A stretch of 40,917 bases of DNA from assembly GCA_049999805.1 (NCBI GenBank), contig JBNGIO010006043.1, positions 1-40,917 of the forward strand. The letters are read 5' to 3'. The notes below the pieces were generated by a model. The model was not told where the DNA came from. It saw only the letters and a list, made by a program, of their open reading frames with translations, and did not search any database. This document shows, piece by piece, positions 1 through 9,479 of the stretch (position 1 is the stretch's first letter; the number at the start of each line of letters is the position of its first letter). Made by a program: the position numbers and the translations under genes. The DNA is from Folioceros fuciformis (Eukaryota > Anthocerotophyta > Anthocerotopsida > Anthocerotales).

Positions 1-810
1 TGGAATTCATTTGATGTGAATTCCCCACCATTATCTGATCTTAAGGTTTTCAGCTGCTTCCCTGTCCACCGTTCAGCAAACTTGATATACTCCTTGAAGT
101 AGGAGAAACACTTGCTCTTCTGTTTCAGGATGTATGTTGTGACAAATCTGCTCTTGTCATCGGTGAATGTGAGAAAATATTTTCCTCCACCAATTGAATC
201 CTGGGACAGAGGTCCACACAAATCTGTGTGGACAAGTTCAAGAAGATCACTTGCTCGGTGAGGGGCCTGATTTTTGAAGGTTGCTTGATGTCTCTTCGAA
301 AGAACACAAGCCTCACATAATGGAATTGAGGTCAAGGGACCAATGGGTCCATCCTGGTAAAGGTCACTAACTGCTAACTTTTGCAGCTTTGTCATGTGTG
401 GGTGACCTAAGCGGGCATGCCACAACTGAGATTTAGCTATCTGTTGTGCTGATGCCTTGGAGACATCCTGTGTCAGGTGGGACTCAACTATTCCACTATT
501 CAAATGGAGACGGAACAGGTCATGGTCCGAAGACCCATATGCAAGTACCTTCATATGGTCAAATGCATCTATTATCTGATAGTCTGTTCTAGTAAATAGC
601 ACATGGCTGCTATTGTCTGCATTCAGTCTTCTAACTGAGATGAGGTTTCTTGTCATGTCAGGTACATAGTAGACATCCTGCAATTTGAGGGTTAGTCCAG
701 TGGGAACTGGCAAGTCTACAGTACCTCGACCAGGAGAGACGAGAGACCTATCGTCTCCAAGATACACATACTGGTCAGCGAGTGGCCTGTATGTTAAGAA
801 TGCGTTTTTT
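1..810 (-). pseudogene. copia pol: GAG-pre-integrase and integrase core (partial)
   Basis: On the minus strand this stretch is one open frame from the A-run at about 810 to the window edge. It carries the HHCC zinc-binding module (LWHARLGH followed by LCEACVLSK) and the first two acidic residues of the DDE integrase core (VHTDLCGP and RSDNGGEF). The third catalytic residue lies beyond the window. The frame differs by one base from the gag/protease frame because of the frameshift at 805-810, so this part cannot be made from the same uninterrupted frame. In the family, integrase inserts the cDNA into host DNA. Confidence 0.88.
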
Positions 811-1110
811 GTCAAAGCAGATATGAGCTGTGGCTCTTGTGTCGAGATACCACTCTGCAGTGGGTTTAAAATATGCTTTGGCAGACAAGCATGTGGGTAG
901 CAGAAGTGGACTTGCAAACTCCCTTGTCCCAACTGTGAGGGCAGAAGGAGTGTTTAGCTTCTTGACCACAACGTGTGTCTCAGCTGAAGATCCCTCCTTG
1001 CGAGGAATTCCAGCCTGCTTCTTCCGACACTCACGTTCCCAATGGCCAGGTAACTTGCACCAGTTACAAGTACCTGCCTTTTTGGTTTTCTTGTATAGAG
1101 TGTTGGTTCC
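775..1110 (-). pseudogene. copia zinc knuckle plus retropepsin (damaged)
   Basis: This continues the gag frame after an in-frame TAG (1111-1113). A CCHC zinc knuckle, CX2CX4HX4C (CNWCKLPGHWEREC), lies at about 1073-1030. About 60 residues later comes the aspartic protease signature, which reads Asp-Thr-Arg where the family has Asp-Ser/Thr-Gly. The catalytic-loop glycine is thus lost by a single G-to-A change (GGA to AGA). The frame closes at a TGA (775-777) reached only because of an extra base in the A-run at 805-810. The product cannot be an active protease. Confidence 0.82.
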
Positions 1111-1908
1111 CTATTGACCAGCACCCTTGAAATTACTGCTGCTTCCACCCTTTGAGAAGGTCCTTCTACCTCCTCGTCCTTGGTTGGATGTGTACAGGGC
1201 CTGCTGCTTCCCTGCACGCCTATAGTTGGTCTTGCTTGCTTCCTCTTGAAGCATTGAGCTCACCAACTGTGAAAAGCTCATCTCCGGCATTTCCACACCT
1301 TGTTTCTTGGCTAACAATGTAGCCTGTGTCTGTGCAGCAGTATGTGAAGTCACAAAATGTGACCACGATTCTGGAAGAGAAAGAAGGAGTCTCATCACCA
1401 TCTCATCGTCTCCTATGGTGACTTTGGAGGCACCCTGAAGCCTTGAAGCTAGGGTCCTGAAGGTACTCACGTGCTTTTCCACTGAGTCCCCATCCTTCAT
1501 TCTCAAATTTTGGAAGCTGTCATGATAATTTTGGAAGCATGTACCTGACATGACAATTTTGGAAGCTGTCATTGCACTGACCATGTTCTGCCCTGCGTAG
1601 AGTTCCTTGAGGCGAGTTAGGATTTCGGCTGAAGTCTTCACCCGAGCAGTCTGCCTCAACATTTCAGATGTTAGGCCACTGCGTATGAGGTACTTGGCTC
1701 CGCTGTCTTTAGCTAACCAATCTGCTTCCCCTGCTGTCCCTTCGCCAGGATACTCTACCTTTCCGGTTGCATATTTAAGGAGGCCTCTCATCTCGAGAAC
1801 ACCCTCCATCCGGATGAGCCAGATATCAAAGTCATTGCCGTTGAACCTGTCCTTTTCTTTGAAGGATTCACTACTACCAAAGTTAGAAGACAAGGCTGTA
1901 TCACCCAT
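1111..1908 (-). CDS. copia Gag (UBN2-type), element 1
   Basis: The ORF encodes 265 aa. The N-terminus has the copia Gag signature (FNGNDFDIWLIRMEGVLE, near residues 23-40), followed by the helical UBN2/gag-polypeptide region (LKELYAGQNMVSAM, FRTLASRLQG, LLLSLPESW) and a basic Gly/Ser/Arg-rich tail leading to the zinc knuckle. The family protein forms the virus-like particle that packages element RNA. The ATG at 1908-1906 starts the canonical Gag N-terminus. A 3' splice site five bases upstream could instead join it to the leader ORF. It ends at a TAG with codons of the same frame continuing beyond. Confidence 0.85.
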   Translation of the reverse strand: MGDTALSSNFGSSESFKEKDRFNGNDFDIWLIRMEGVLEMRGLLKYATGKVEYPGEGTAGEADWLAKDSGAKYLIRSGLTSEMLRQTARVKTSAEILTRLKELYAGQNMVSAMTASKIVMSGTCFQNYHDSFQNLRMKDGDSVEKHVSTFRTLASRLQGASKVTIGDDEMVMRLLLSLPESWSHFVTSHTAAQTQATLLAKKQGVEMPEMSFSQLVSSMLQEEASKTNYRRAGKQQALYTSNQGRGGRRTFSKGGSSSNFKGAGQ

Positions 1909-1912
1909 GTTT

Positions 1913-2018
1913 CTGGGTATAGATTGCTCTTCTATGACAGGTTATGACTCTGCTTTATTGAAGACGTTTCCAAAATCGTCTAGATCACTTTCTGATCGTT
2001 CCATTCATTATTACTTAC
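1913..2018 (-). other. candidate 106-nt intron between leader ORF and gag
   Basis: On the minus strand a near-consensus donor (ACT|GTAAGT, GT at 2018-2017) precedes the leader-ORF stop codon by a few bases, and an acceptor (TACCCAG, AG at 1914-1913) lies just upstream of the gag ATG. Removing the 106 nt joins codon phase 2 to phase 2 exactly, so the 228-residue leader peptide would read through one Leu and one Asn codon into the gag Met. The sites and the phase are seen in the sequence; use of the intron is inference. Confidence 0.45.
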
Positions 2019-2704
2019 AGTGCATGTTGGTTTTGACGTTGCAGGGTTTGATCCCATGCAATACTGCGTGCTGCTATCCTAGCACTTCTCATCTCATATT
2101 TGTTATAGAAGTAAGTTGAACATGAAGGGCAAGAATTTGGTGAGTCAAACTTCCTTTCACGATTTGTTTTACTTACGTGCTTGTAGGCAGTACCTCTAAA
2201 TGCTGGGTTAGACAGCAACTCGGGTTTTAATAGCATTACAAGTTTGTAATCTATATGTGCAAGCTGTTCTTTTAAATCCTGCAAATCGATACTAGCTGCA
2301 GAAACATGACCTGAAATCTGGTTGAATCTATTTTCAACATTCCTATTGTTAGTTTCAAGACGCTGAACAATTGTGTTTACACTGGTTGATTGTGCAGCGC
2401 CAGTCGTGAGGAAACTGCATTGGCGTACAATTTCAGCAAGTGGTTGATTTTGTACAGCGCTCCTCTCCACTGTGAATGTTAGGTCGAGTTCTGTTGGGAA
2501 CAGCAATTCAAGTAGTGTGTTGAATGCTCCCTTCAGTGTTTCTGTTTGCGCTGGTTGAGTCCTGTGCCTGTGGCTCCATTGTTGAACACACACATGTAAT
2601 TGGTTGGCAAGGGTAAATCTGTCAGCGACTCTGTATCGATTCTGCCTAGGATTGTTGTTCCCCCTAGGATTTTCCTGGGGAGCAAGATAGATATAATTTG
2701 CCAT
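2015..2704 (-). CDS. unknown leader ORF of copia element 1 (229 aa)
   Basis: An intact ORF on the element's coding strand lies between the primer-binding site and gag, where copia elements normally have only a short untranslated leader. I recognise no family. Visible features are an Asn/Arg/Gln-rich N-terminus (residues about 10-25), a heptad-like helical stretch suggesting a coiled coil (about residues 110-160), and a CPSC motif near residue 192. The start is ATG at 2704-2702. The stop TAA (2017-2015) overlaps a GTAAGT donor. It may be an added accessory protein, an N-terminal extension of Gag made by splicing, or captured host sequence. Confidence 0.5.
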   Translation of the reverse strand: MANYIYLAPQENPRGNNNPRQNRYRVADRFTLANQLHVCVQQWSHRHRTQPAQTETLKGAFNTLLELLFPTELDLTFTVERSAVQNQPLAEIVRQCSFLTTGAAQSTSVNTIVQRLETNNRNVENRFNQISGHVSAASIDLQDLKEQLAHIDYKLVMLLKPELLSNPAFRGTAYKHVSKTNRERKFDSPNSCPSCSTYFYNKYEMRSARIAARSIAWDQTLQRQNQHAL

Positions 2705-3057
2705 GGCCTTGAGCCAGGATTGTTATATCTAAAATGCAGAATTTCTGCATTATAGAGATCCTTTTATATAAATCATATACACTAATCTGCCTATTAGACA
2801 GTTGTTCTAGTGCATCTGCATGGAATTGTCTAAACTGACAATTTAATGGAAATGCATTAGAAAATCTGCCTGATTCAGCAGCATTCTGTGTTAGATTTTT
2901 CTAAAAGAAAATATCAGAAACTATTTTCTTGAAAATCTTCTTGTTTCTTTCTTTTGAACTCATTTTCAAAATAGGAATACTAAAGAAGATAAATTCGTGC
3001 ACATTTTCTAGTGCAGAATTTCAATGCGCATCTTCCTACATGCATTCTACAAAGTGA

Positions 3058-3069
3058 GCTCTGATACCA
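3058..3069 (-). promoter_or_regulatory. primer-binding site (initiator tRNA-Met) of element 1
   Basis: The minus strand reads TGGTATCAGAGC, the standard plant copia primer-binding site complementary to the 3' end of initiator tRNA-Met. It fixes the end of the 5' LTR just to the right (about 3070). Confidence 0.88.
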
Positions 3070-3389
3070 TAACAATATTATACAGATTATGTAGAAATAA
3101 ATCACATCATTAAGTANNNNNNNNNNNNNNNNNNNNNNNNNNNNNNNNNNNNNNNNNNNNNNNNNNNNNNNNNNNNNNNNNNNNNNNNNNNNNNNNNNNN
3201 NNNNNNNNNNNNNNNNAAGTAATTACATTGTATATCAAGAAAGGGGTTAAAATGCTTATGCATTAAAAGACAACTTAAACTAAATGTGAAAAGACATAAC
3301 GTTTCTCAAGCGACGTAACCCTAATGAACGGTCATGTACTATAGCTTTAACTAAACCCAATTAATACAACCCTAATCATGACTCCAACA
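3070..3389 (-). repeat. presumed 5' LTR of element 1, interrupted by assembly gap
   Basis: The minus strand begins TGTTGGAGTC at 3389, a typical copia LTR start, and runs to the primer-binding site. The unit is not colinear with the sequence at 9481-9931, so it is not the 3' LTR of element 2. Its length is uncertain because 100 Ns lie inside. Confidence 0.5.
3117..3216. other. assembly gap of exactly 100 N
   Basis: A run of 100 N between TAAGTA and AAGTAA. The round number suggests a scaffold join of unknown true length, so the distance and even the adjacency of the flanking pieces are not certain. Confidence 0.95.
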
Positions 3390-4012
3390 CATCTATTCTG
3401 TTAAAGACATGTTGTCACAATGCAAGATTGTTGGCCCTTCTTGCTTCATACCTAAGTCTTCACAAAGCTTCCTTTCCCACTCAGCCTCCTTAATGGCTTC
3501 AATGAGTGCCTTGTACTCAGACTCTGTGGAATACAGAGAGCTGGCTGCTTGTTTTCTACATGACCAATTAACTACAGAGGAGTTGGCTAGAAAACAATAA
3601 GCCGATATAATTTTTCAAGTATCAGCGTCAATGGCCCAGTCTGCATCTACATAACAAGTGAGCTTAAGATGCTTCTTCTTAAATGAGCTTAAGAGCTTAA
3701 GATGTTGTGTTTATCGCAAAGACCATAATTGGATGTGCCCTTGAGGTACCTCATGATACGCTTGAGAGCTACCTAGTGATCCTTTCCTGAGTTTTCAAAG
3801 AACTGAGCAATTGCATTTACAGTGTTGGAGATATCAAGCCTTGTTTGATTACTCAAAAACGTAAGAGTACCAACGGCCATACGGTAAGGAATATTCTCCA
3901 TCTCTTTCTTGTCCTCTTTAGATTGTGGACATGAGGCAAATGAGAGCTTGACGCCAAAGGCACCTGGAGTGTTTGATGCCCTTGCACCCTCCATGTTGTA
4001 GCGTTTGAGCAT
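3390..4012 (-). pseudogene. copia RT tail and RNase H, element 2
   Basis: Frames here give the connection region (MLKRYNMEGA, then YRMAVGTLTFLS and TRLDISNTVNAIAQF), and in a shifted frame the RNase H motifs DADWA, STESEYKAL and HCDN. Breaks include a TAG at 3773-3775 where the family has Trp, a frameshift around 3680-3700, and a TGA shortly after DADWA. Family RNase H removes RNA from the RNA-DNA hybrid during reverse transcription. This copy cannot be functional. Confidence 0.82.
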
Positions 4013-4030
4013 ACCAGCTACTTCTCTACC

Positions 4031-4794
4031 CTAATGAAGATAAATAGCACCTGTACTATCTTTGTGTACATGCATGCCAAGGATATACTTAACCTTTCCC
4101 AGGTCTTTCATCTCGAATTCCCTGCTGAGGTCTGCCTTAATCTTGTTAACTAGTTCTACGTTATTTCCTCGAATGGCCAAGTCATCCACATAGAGAGCGG
4201 CTAGCACAAGAGAACTATCCTTGCATAGAACATAGATGTTAGTATTAGCTTCACTTTGGATAAAACCTATTTTCTTAAGATAAGTGTTCATCCTCTCATA
4301 CCACAGACGTGGGCTTCACTTGAGTCCATAGATGGAGCAATTGAGTTTACACACCTTGTGTGGGTACGTCTTGTCTTCATAATTCTGAGGCTGATCCATG
4401 TAGATCTCTTCCTGAAGATGACCATAGAGAAAGGCCGTGCACACATCTAGCTAATAAATCTCTAAGTTGAATTCAACACATAAAGCTAGAACCATCCTAA
4501 CCGATGCGGCTTTAACTACAAGTGAGTAAACCTTATCGCTCTGATAATCAACTCCTCTTTCTGACTATACCCCTTAGCCACTAATCTCGCTTTGTAGCGA
4601 ATTCTAGGCTCAACTTCTTGGAACTTAGTCTTAAGAACCCATTTGCACTTAATGCTAGTTCTACCCTTAGGCAGGCTCACTAGAGACTAGGTATTATTTC
4701 TGATCAATGAGTTATACTCATCATCGACGGCCAGCTTCCATTTAGCTGCCTCAGGTCTAGAGTAAGCCTCCTGCAAGGTTAAAGTATCTCCCTA
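4031..4794 (-). pseudogene. copia reverse transcriptase, element 2
   Basis: Two overlapping frames give the copia reverse transcriptase: CKWVLKTKF and YKARLVAKGYSQ first, then after a shift near 4555 LDVCTAFLYGHL, EEIYMDQP, and the catalytic YVDDLAI motif at about 4204-4184. Stops in the followed frames include TAG at 4687-4689 (family Trp), TAG at 4451-4453 (family Gln before LDV), a TGA before SPRLWY, and TAG at 4031-4033. The catalytic YVDD itself is intact. Confidence 0.85.
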
Positions 4795-5475
4795 TGCAAC
4801 ACCAACACGTAAGGCATAGAGAGCATCCATTGAATCAACATAGGTTAAACCAGCTTGATTAAACTCAATGTCAAACGATTGTTCCTTCCAAAGGTGAGGT
4901 TGGCGCACAAGAGTAGGATATCTACGCTCAGGAGCAACCGTTGGCCTAGGAGGGGATGGAGGAGTGTGGAGAGCATGAGGAATATCATGAGGCACCATGT
5001 GATCAAAACCAACATGTTCAACATCACCTTGTTCCACAGGTAGGTCCTCCGCTACTCCCTCGTGATCTATCTCCATGTCCCCCTCTTGAGCAGGAATAGG
5101 TGGCGTAGGAGCGGGCTGCATGTGTGGAACAAGACCAACAACTGGCGGCACCGGACCTGCTTCAGGGATAGGAGCCATAGGAAGAGGAGGAACACCAACA
5201 GCGGGAAAAGTAAAGGACTGAACGATGTGTTCAAAACAAATGGCACTAGGGGAGTGTGGAGTGCTCGAGCCAGAAGAAGCACCATCAAAGACGCTAGGAG
5301 GAAGCTCCAAGGGTGTCCCAAGAGCAGGCACTAGCTTGGCTTCATCAAAAGTTACAGTGCGCGCATAGATTGGAGTCCGAGTGGCCATGTCCACGAGCTT
5401 GTAGGCTTTGCGAACATTACAATAGCCCACAAAGACAAGCTTTCGAGCACAAGCGTTAAGCTTATCACGATGCTA
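4792..5475 (-). pseudogene. copia integrase C-terminal and linker region, element 2
   Basis: After a TAG at 5473-5475, the frame continues with the integrase-RT linker: FVGYCNVRKAYKL, then a long Pro-, Asp- and Glu-rich stretch (residues about 50-180) that is poorly conserved in the family, then LWKEQSFDIEF. It ends at TAG 4792-4794. The methionine at 5430 is merely the first one after the stop and is not a real translation start. Confidence 0.7.
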
Positions 5476-6239
5476 TGAAGGAACAAGAGCATAGGCCAGG
5501 CAACCAAAAACACGAAGATGTGAAATTGGAGGCTTGGTCCCATGCCAACACTTGTAGGGTGTATGGCTGGAAATCGCCTTGGTAAGGACCCTGTTCTTAA
5601 TGTATGCCGCAGTAGACACAGCCTCAGCCCAAAAGGACTTGGGCAACTGAGACCAGGTCAGCATGGCACGAGCCATGGACATCAAATCGCCAGGTTAGCC
5701 TTCTCGGCCACGCCATTCTACTCAGAGGTGTAAGGTACAGTGAACTGCCTCAAGACACCACTCGGCTCGTAGAAACCACGAAACTGATGATTGTTGAGTT
5801 CCCCCACATTGTCGAATCGAATACATTTAAATTGACGGCCAGTCTGTAACTCGGCCATAGCAACAAAAGGTGAGAACACATTAAACGAGTCTCTCTTAAG
5901 TTGGATGGGAAACGCAAATGTATATTGACTGAAGTCATCAACGATAGTCATAAAAAGGTTAGCCCTGCCTAAGGACGCAACAGGGAGAGGACCACATAGG
6001 TCTACGTGGACCAGGTCAAGAGGCGTAGTGGATCGACGAGCAGGAAGAGTAGGATATAGAAAACTTCTCTATTTCGCAAGCACACAAGCTTCGCAAAGAG
6101 GCAGTTTCGAGAAAAGCATTGGAAGTTTATCCCGATACAAATCCTGCTGAGTCGTGGCCAAAAGCCGGGCTGGATTAAGATGTCCAAGCCGACAATGCCA
6201 AAGGAGAGTGTCAGTGGGGTGGGATCTCCTCAAAGGCTA
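5476..6239 (-). pseudogene. copia integrase core, element 2
   Basis: It shows the HHCC module (LLWHCRLGH, then LCEACVLAK), the first catalytic acidic residue (VHVDLCGP), the second (RFDNVGEL, where the family Gly-Gly is Val-Gly), and the third (VPYTSE then NGVAEKA). TAG codons interrupt at 6237-6239, 6069-6071 and 5718-5720; the last stands where the family has Gln. A frameshift lies near 5690, after which MSMARAML and FGCLAYALVPS continue in another frame. Confidence 0.85.
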
Positions 6240-7781
6240 GTTGCCAGGAGAGGAAACCGCAAGGGAGCCAATCGCCGTAAGCACGGGCTGACCTGAGAAG
6301 ACATACAAGTCATGACGGGGACGACCTCTAGCAACAATCACATGGGGTTTAGAGAACTGATATAGAAGGCAATCTCCAGACCCAAACTCAAGACGAAAGG
6401 AGCCATCCCAAACAAGTTGTCGGACAGAGATGAGATTCTTGGCCATCTGGGGAACATGTAAAACTTGAGAAAGCACCATGAGGGATCTGTCATCCAGAGT
6501 AAAAGCAGCGGAGCCAACCCCCGCAATAGAGAGGCCAGAGTCATCTCCAAGGAGGACGAAGCGCTGAGTGTCAGTAGCCGCCTCGTAGGTGGTGAACATG
6601 GTCTTGTGACTACATATATGCGTTGACGCAATAGAATCAATCAGCCATGACTATCTGTATTCAAATGCCACAAGAAAAATTCCAGGTGAAGAAGGATTCT
6701 TGGCCTTGGGCGAGACAACAACGGTGTTAGCTGTACGCGGCGCATGCTTGGTCTCACCTGCTTGCTTCTTCCTACACTCTCGTTCCCAATGACTCGGCTT
6801 TTGGCACCAATTACATGTGCCTTGCCGCTCAGGAGTCTTGGATGAGGAGGTTGCTGAGGAAGAAGGCTTGTAGGAGCCATGGGAATTGTTCCTGTTATTA
6901 GATTTGTTAGAAGGCGTACGCTGTTGTTGACGTCCTTTGGCGACGAACATGACCCGGTCGCCTCCATGTTTTGAAGTCCCGACATTGAACCTGGCAGACT
7001 CCTCTTGAAGGAGAGCTTTAGCAATCTCGGACACAGTGATGTTGGGTACCATACCCAACTGCACAGCCTGATGTGCATTTCTCACCGTTTGGTTTTGTGA
7101 GGAAACAAATGTATAGTAGCCAGCCGGGAGGCTAGCCAATAACTGAATACCAGCTTCAAATTTGGTGATGGTTGTCTCAAGAGTAGCAAGCTGGGCTCGC
7201 AAATATCGAAACTTGCTAATGTGCTAAGCAATGCTGTCATTGGGGCCCATGTGAGAAGAATAGAATTCCAGGCATACCGTGACAAGCGTCATCACGGTAG
7301 TGGACTGATAGATGTCAGTGATTTGCTTCCAAGCTTCAGCAGATGTGGACGCACCATCCGTATGGTGTAAGGTAACCTCATCGAGGCTAGAGATCAACAT
7401 CTGCATAGCTTGTCGATCTTGACGAACTCAAGCATCAATGGCAGCCAGATTAGCAGTGGGCTTGGGAATGGTTTCTTCCACGATGGGAAGAAGATCCTAA
7501 GTGTTGAGCGCAGTCTTCATGCGCTTTGACCACACCTCAAACTTCGTACCGTTAAATCTATCCTTTTCCTTGAAGTTAGTATTGATATTAATGATGTTGA
7601 AGTAAGGTTGAAGTGGTGAAATACCAACTGGGGGTGGAGGCAGTGGGTTGCCTGCTGGTCCACCAAAAGGTGGTGGGTTACCGGTTTGCCCACCTGGAAG
7701 TGATGTGGGTGGTGACGGGGGTCTTTATCCTGGCCTTGGAGACCCAAGGAACCCCGACCCAGAGGTAGAAGCGCTTAACAT
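6240..7781 (-). pseudogene. copia gag, zinc knuckle and protease, element 2
   Basis: One minus-strand frame starts at ATG 7781-7779. It has a Pro/Gly-rich N-terminus, the Gag signature (KEKDRFNGTKFEVWSKRMK), the UBN2 region, a CCHC knuckle (CNWCQKPSHWEREC), and a protease signature WLIDSIAS in which the essential Gly is Ile. It continues into the pre-integrase region (LLGDDSG, MAKNLISVRQLV). In-frame stops are a TAA near 7727, TAG 7497-7499, a TGA near 7428, TAG 7224-7226 and TAG 6651-6653. Confidence 0.82.
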
Positions 7782-9467
7782 CTCTTGTGGGTTTTAAACC
7801 AACACGTAAGCCGACAATATGTTATGACACAATGCCGAGAGTACCAATGAAAGAAGAATCACAAGAAATTATTTAATAAAAGTATTTCCCTTCGTCTTTT
7901 AGGATCCACCCACCACAGTTATTTCCTCCCTTGCTTCAAGTGATCTAAAGGAGAGGAGGAGAAGGCTCGGTGACTTCAGTGCTCTCTGAACTGACACTCC
8001 CTTGAAATTCTTGAATTTGGGTTGTCAGGTGGAGAAGATCTTCGTTGGCCTTGGCCACTGCTTGCCAGAGAGCAAGAAGTCTGGCAGGCCGTGTTGGTGG
8101 ATTGAATGGAACAAGAGAGTCTCTAGACAAAGGGTTCTCCAGACAAGTCTTCAATGGGTTTCCGGTGAGGATGCACCCGCATTGCCAAACCGCGATGAGG
8201 AGGAGGCAAAGGATTGGCCTCGATCTTCACGGGTGCAAGGTTGAGTCCTTCTCCAGTCAAAGCCGTAGGAAAAACACAGGTAAGTCCTTACTGTGCCAGA
8301 AAATCGCCATGAAGGGGTGCCAACAAGTGTGAAGAGGCACAAAATGGAACTGGTGCCAAACTTGGCCGCATTCACATTGGTTCGTGGATAAAACGAACCC
8401 ACCTCCACGAAACGACGAGTTAAAACGTCGTTTCGGGGGTCTCGCACCGATTCGGGGGTCACGCACCGATTTGCAGGTGCGTGCGCCTCCTCGCGTGCAG
8501 GGCAAGCGCCTTGGGCGCAACACTCCACCGCGATCGCGATGGCGGCAGCACGCTCTTCACTGAGCGCCTGCAGCCTCGACCGCTCGGGACGGTGGTCTAG
8601 CGACGGTGCGTCCCAAAAAATGCCTTCCTCCTGCACAGTAATCAAACAAGATTGAGCTCCTGGCTTGACGATTTGCCCGTGCACCTGGGTAGAAGCAAAT
8701 CCACCACAATCCGAACAAATCCTCATCCTACAGGGTTAGAGAGGAGAGCATTATCGATTGTCTGCTCCTTAGGAAGGGGCAGAAGGCTCCGAGACGCCCC
8801 GGGGACATGATCATCTTCTGGAAAACCGTCGTGAAGACAATCAACTTTTGGGCTTGGTCTTGGTGTGCAGGTGCAAGCACGGGTGCGATTTCAGCCAAGT
8901 GCTCAGGTCCTTCTGGTAAGGTGGAGGTCCTCTCCAAAAATCAGGTCATGAATTGAAGCAAAACGGCCGAAATCCTCCCCAACAAGATTGCTAGAGAAAA
9001 GCATTCAGAGGAGCTCTCCTATCACAGATTGCACCCATCTTGGTGCGATTCGATGGGCAAGAAATGGCGTTCATCTAAGGCGAGTTGGCCTAGGCAATCG
9101 TGCCTCAGAAAGATGGGGAAATCGTACATTCCGACGTCGTCTCCTGGCCATGATCGGGCTGGGAGGTTGCGCACGACGAAGTGTAGGGGAGAGGCAGAAT
9201 GCCTCTCCCTTTACTTCGAAGATTCATACAGCCTGCTGTATGTTCATATGTACACGAAAGCATATTTAAATTGTAGAAAGTTGACAAGGGTTTGATAGCC
9301 CGTCTTCTACCAAAACTCCAATATTAAGCACCTTGGGCTTGGATCAATACCCAGATGGGTAAAGAAAATTTTTTGATGGCATATTCATAGCCAAGACACA
9401 ATGCTACCTAGACTATCTAGGACAAACAATCTTCTAGGCATAATAAACATAGGCCATATGAGTTGTA
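7782..9467 (-). other. long leader of copia element 2, no recognised gene
   Basis: About 1.7 kb separates the primer-binding site from gag, far more than a usual copia leader. It contains open stretches on the minus strand (8726-8151, 191 aa, GC-rich; 8937-8728), but I see no known domain, and the composition (Arg, Ala and Ser from GC-rich DNA) looks incidental. It may be an insertion into, or an acquired part of, the leader. Confidence 0.4.
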
Positions 9468-9479
9468 GCTCTGATACCA
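9468..9479 (-). promoter_or_regulatory. primer-binding site (initiator tRNA-Met) of element 2
   Basis: The minus strand again reads TGGTATCAGAGC, preceded by TTCTAACT as the likely LTR end. Confidence 0.85.

Larger units (their letters stand above)
1..3389 (-). mobile_element. Ty1/copia LTR retrotransposon, element 1 (5' part, cut by window edge)
   Basis: Reading along the minus strand, this element shows a presumed 5' LTR (3389 down to about 3070, interrupted by the N gap), a tRNA-iMet-type primer-binding site (3069-3058), an extra leader ORF (2704-2015), gag (1908-1111), zinc knuckle and protease (1110-775), then GAG-pre-integrase and integrase core running out of the window at position 1. 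Reverse transcriptase and RNase H would lie left of the window. The order gag-PR-IN is that of copia, not gypsy. Damage is light: one in-frame TAG, one A-run frameshift and one substitution in the protease signature. It is therefore younger than its neighbour, element 2. Confidence 0.88.

Noticed and set aside
3773-7499. TAG stops corrected to CAG by U-to-C RNA editing
   Set aside because: U-to-C editing is known only for organelle transcripts; this is a nuclear retroelement that also has frameshifts, so decay is simpler.
8151-8726. 191-codon minus-strand ORF in the element 2 leader as a gene
   Set aside because: No domain, biased GC-rich composition and no homologous feel; it is mentioned only as leader content.
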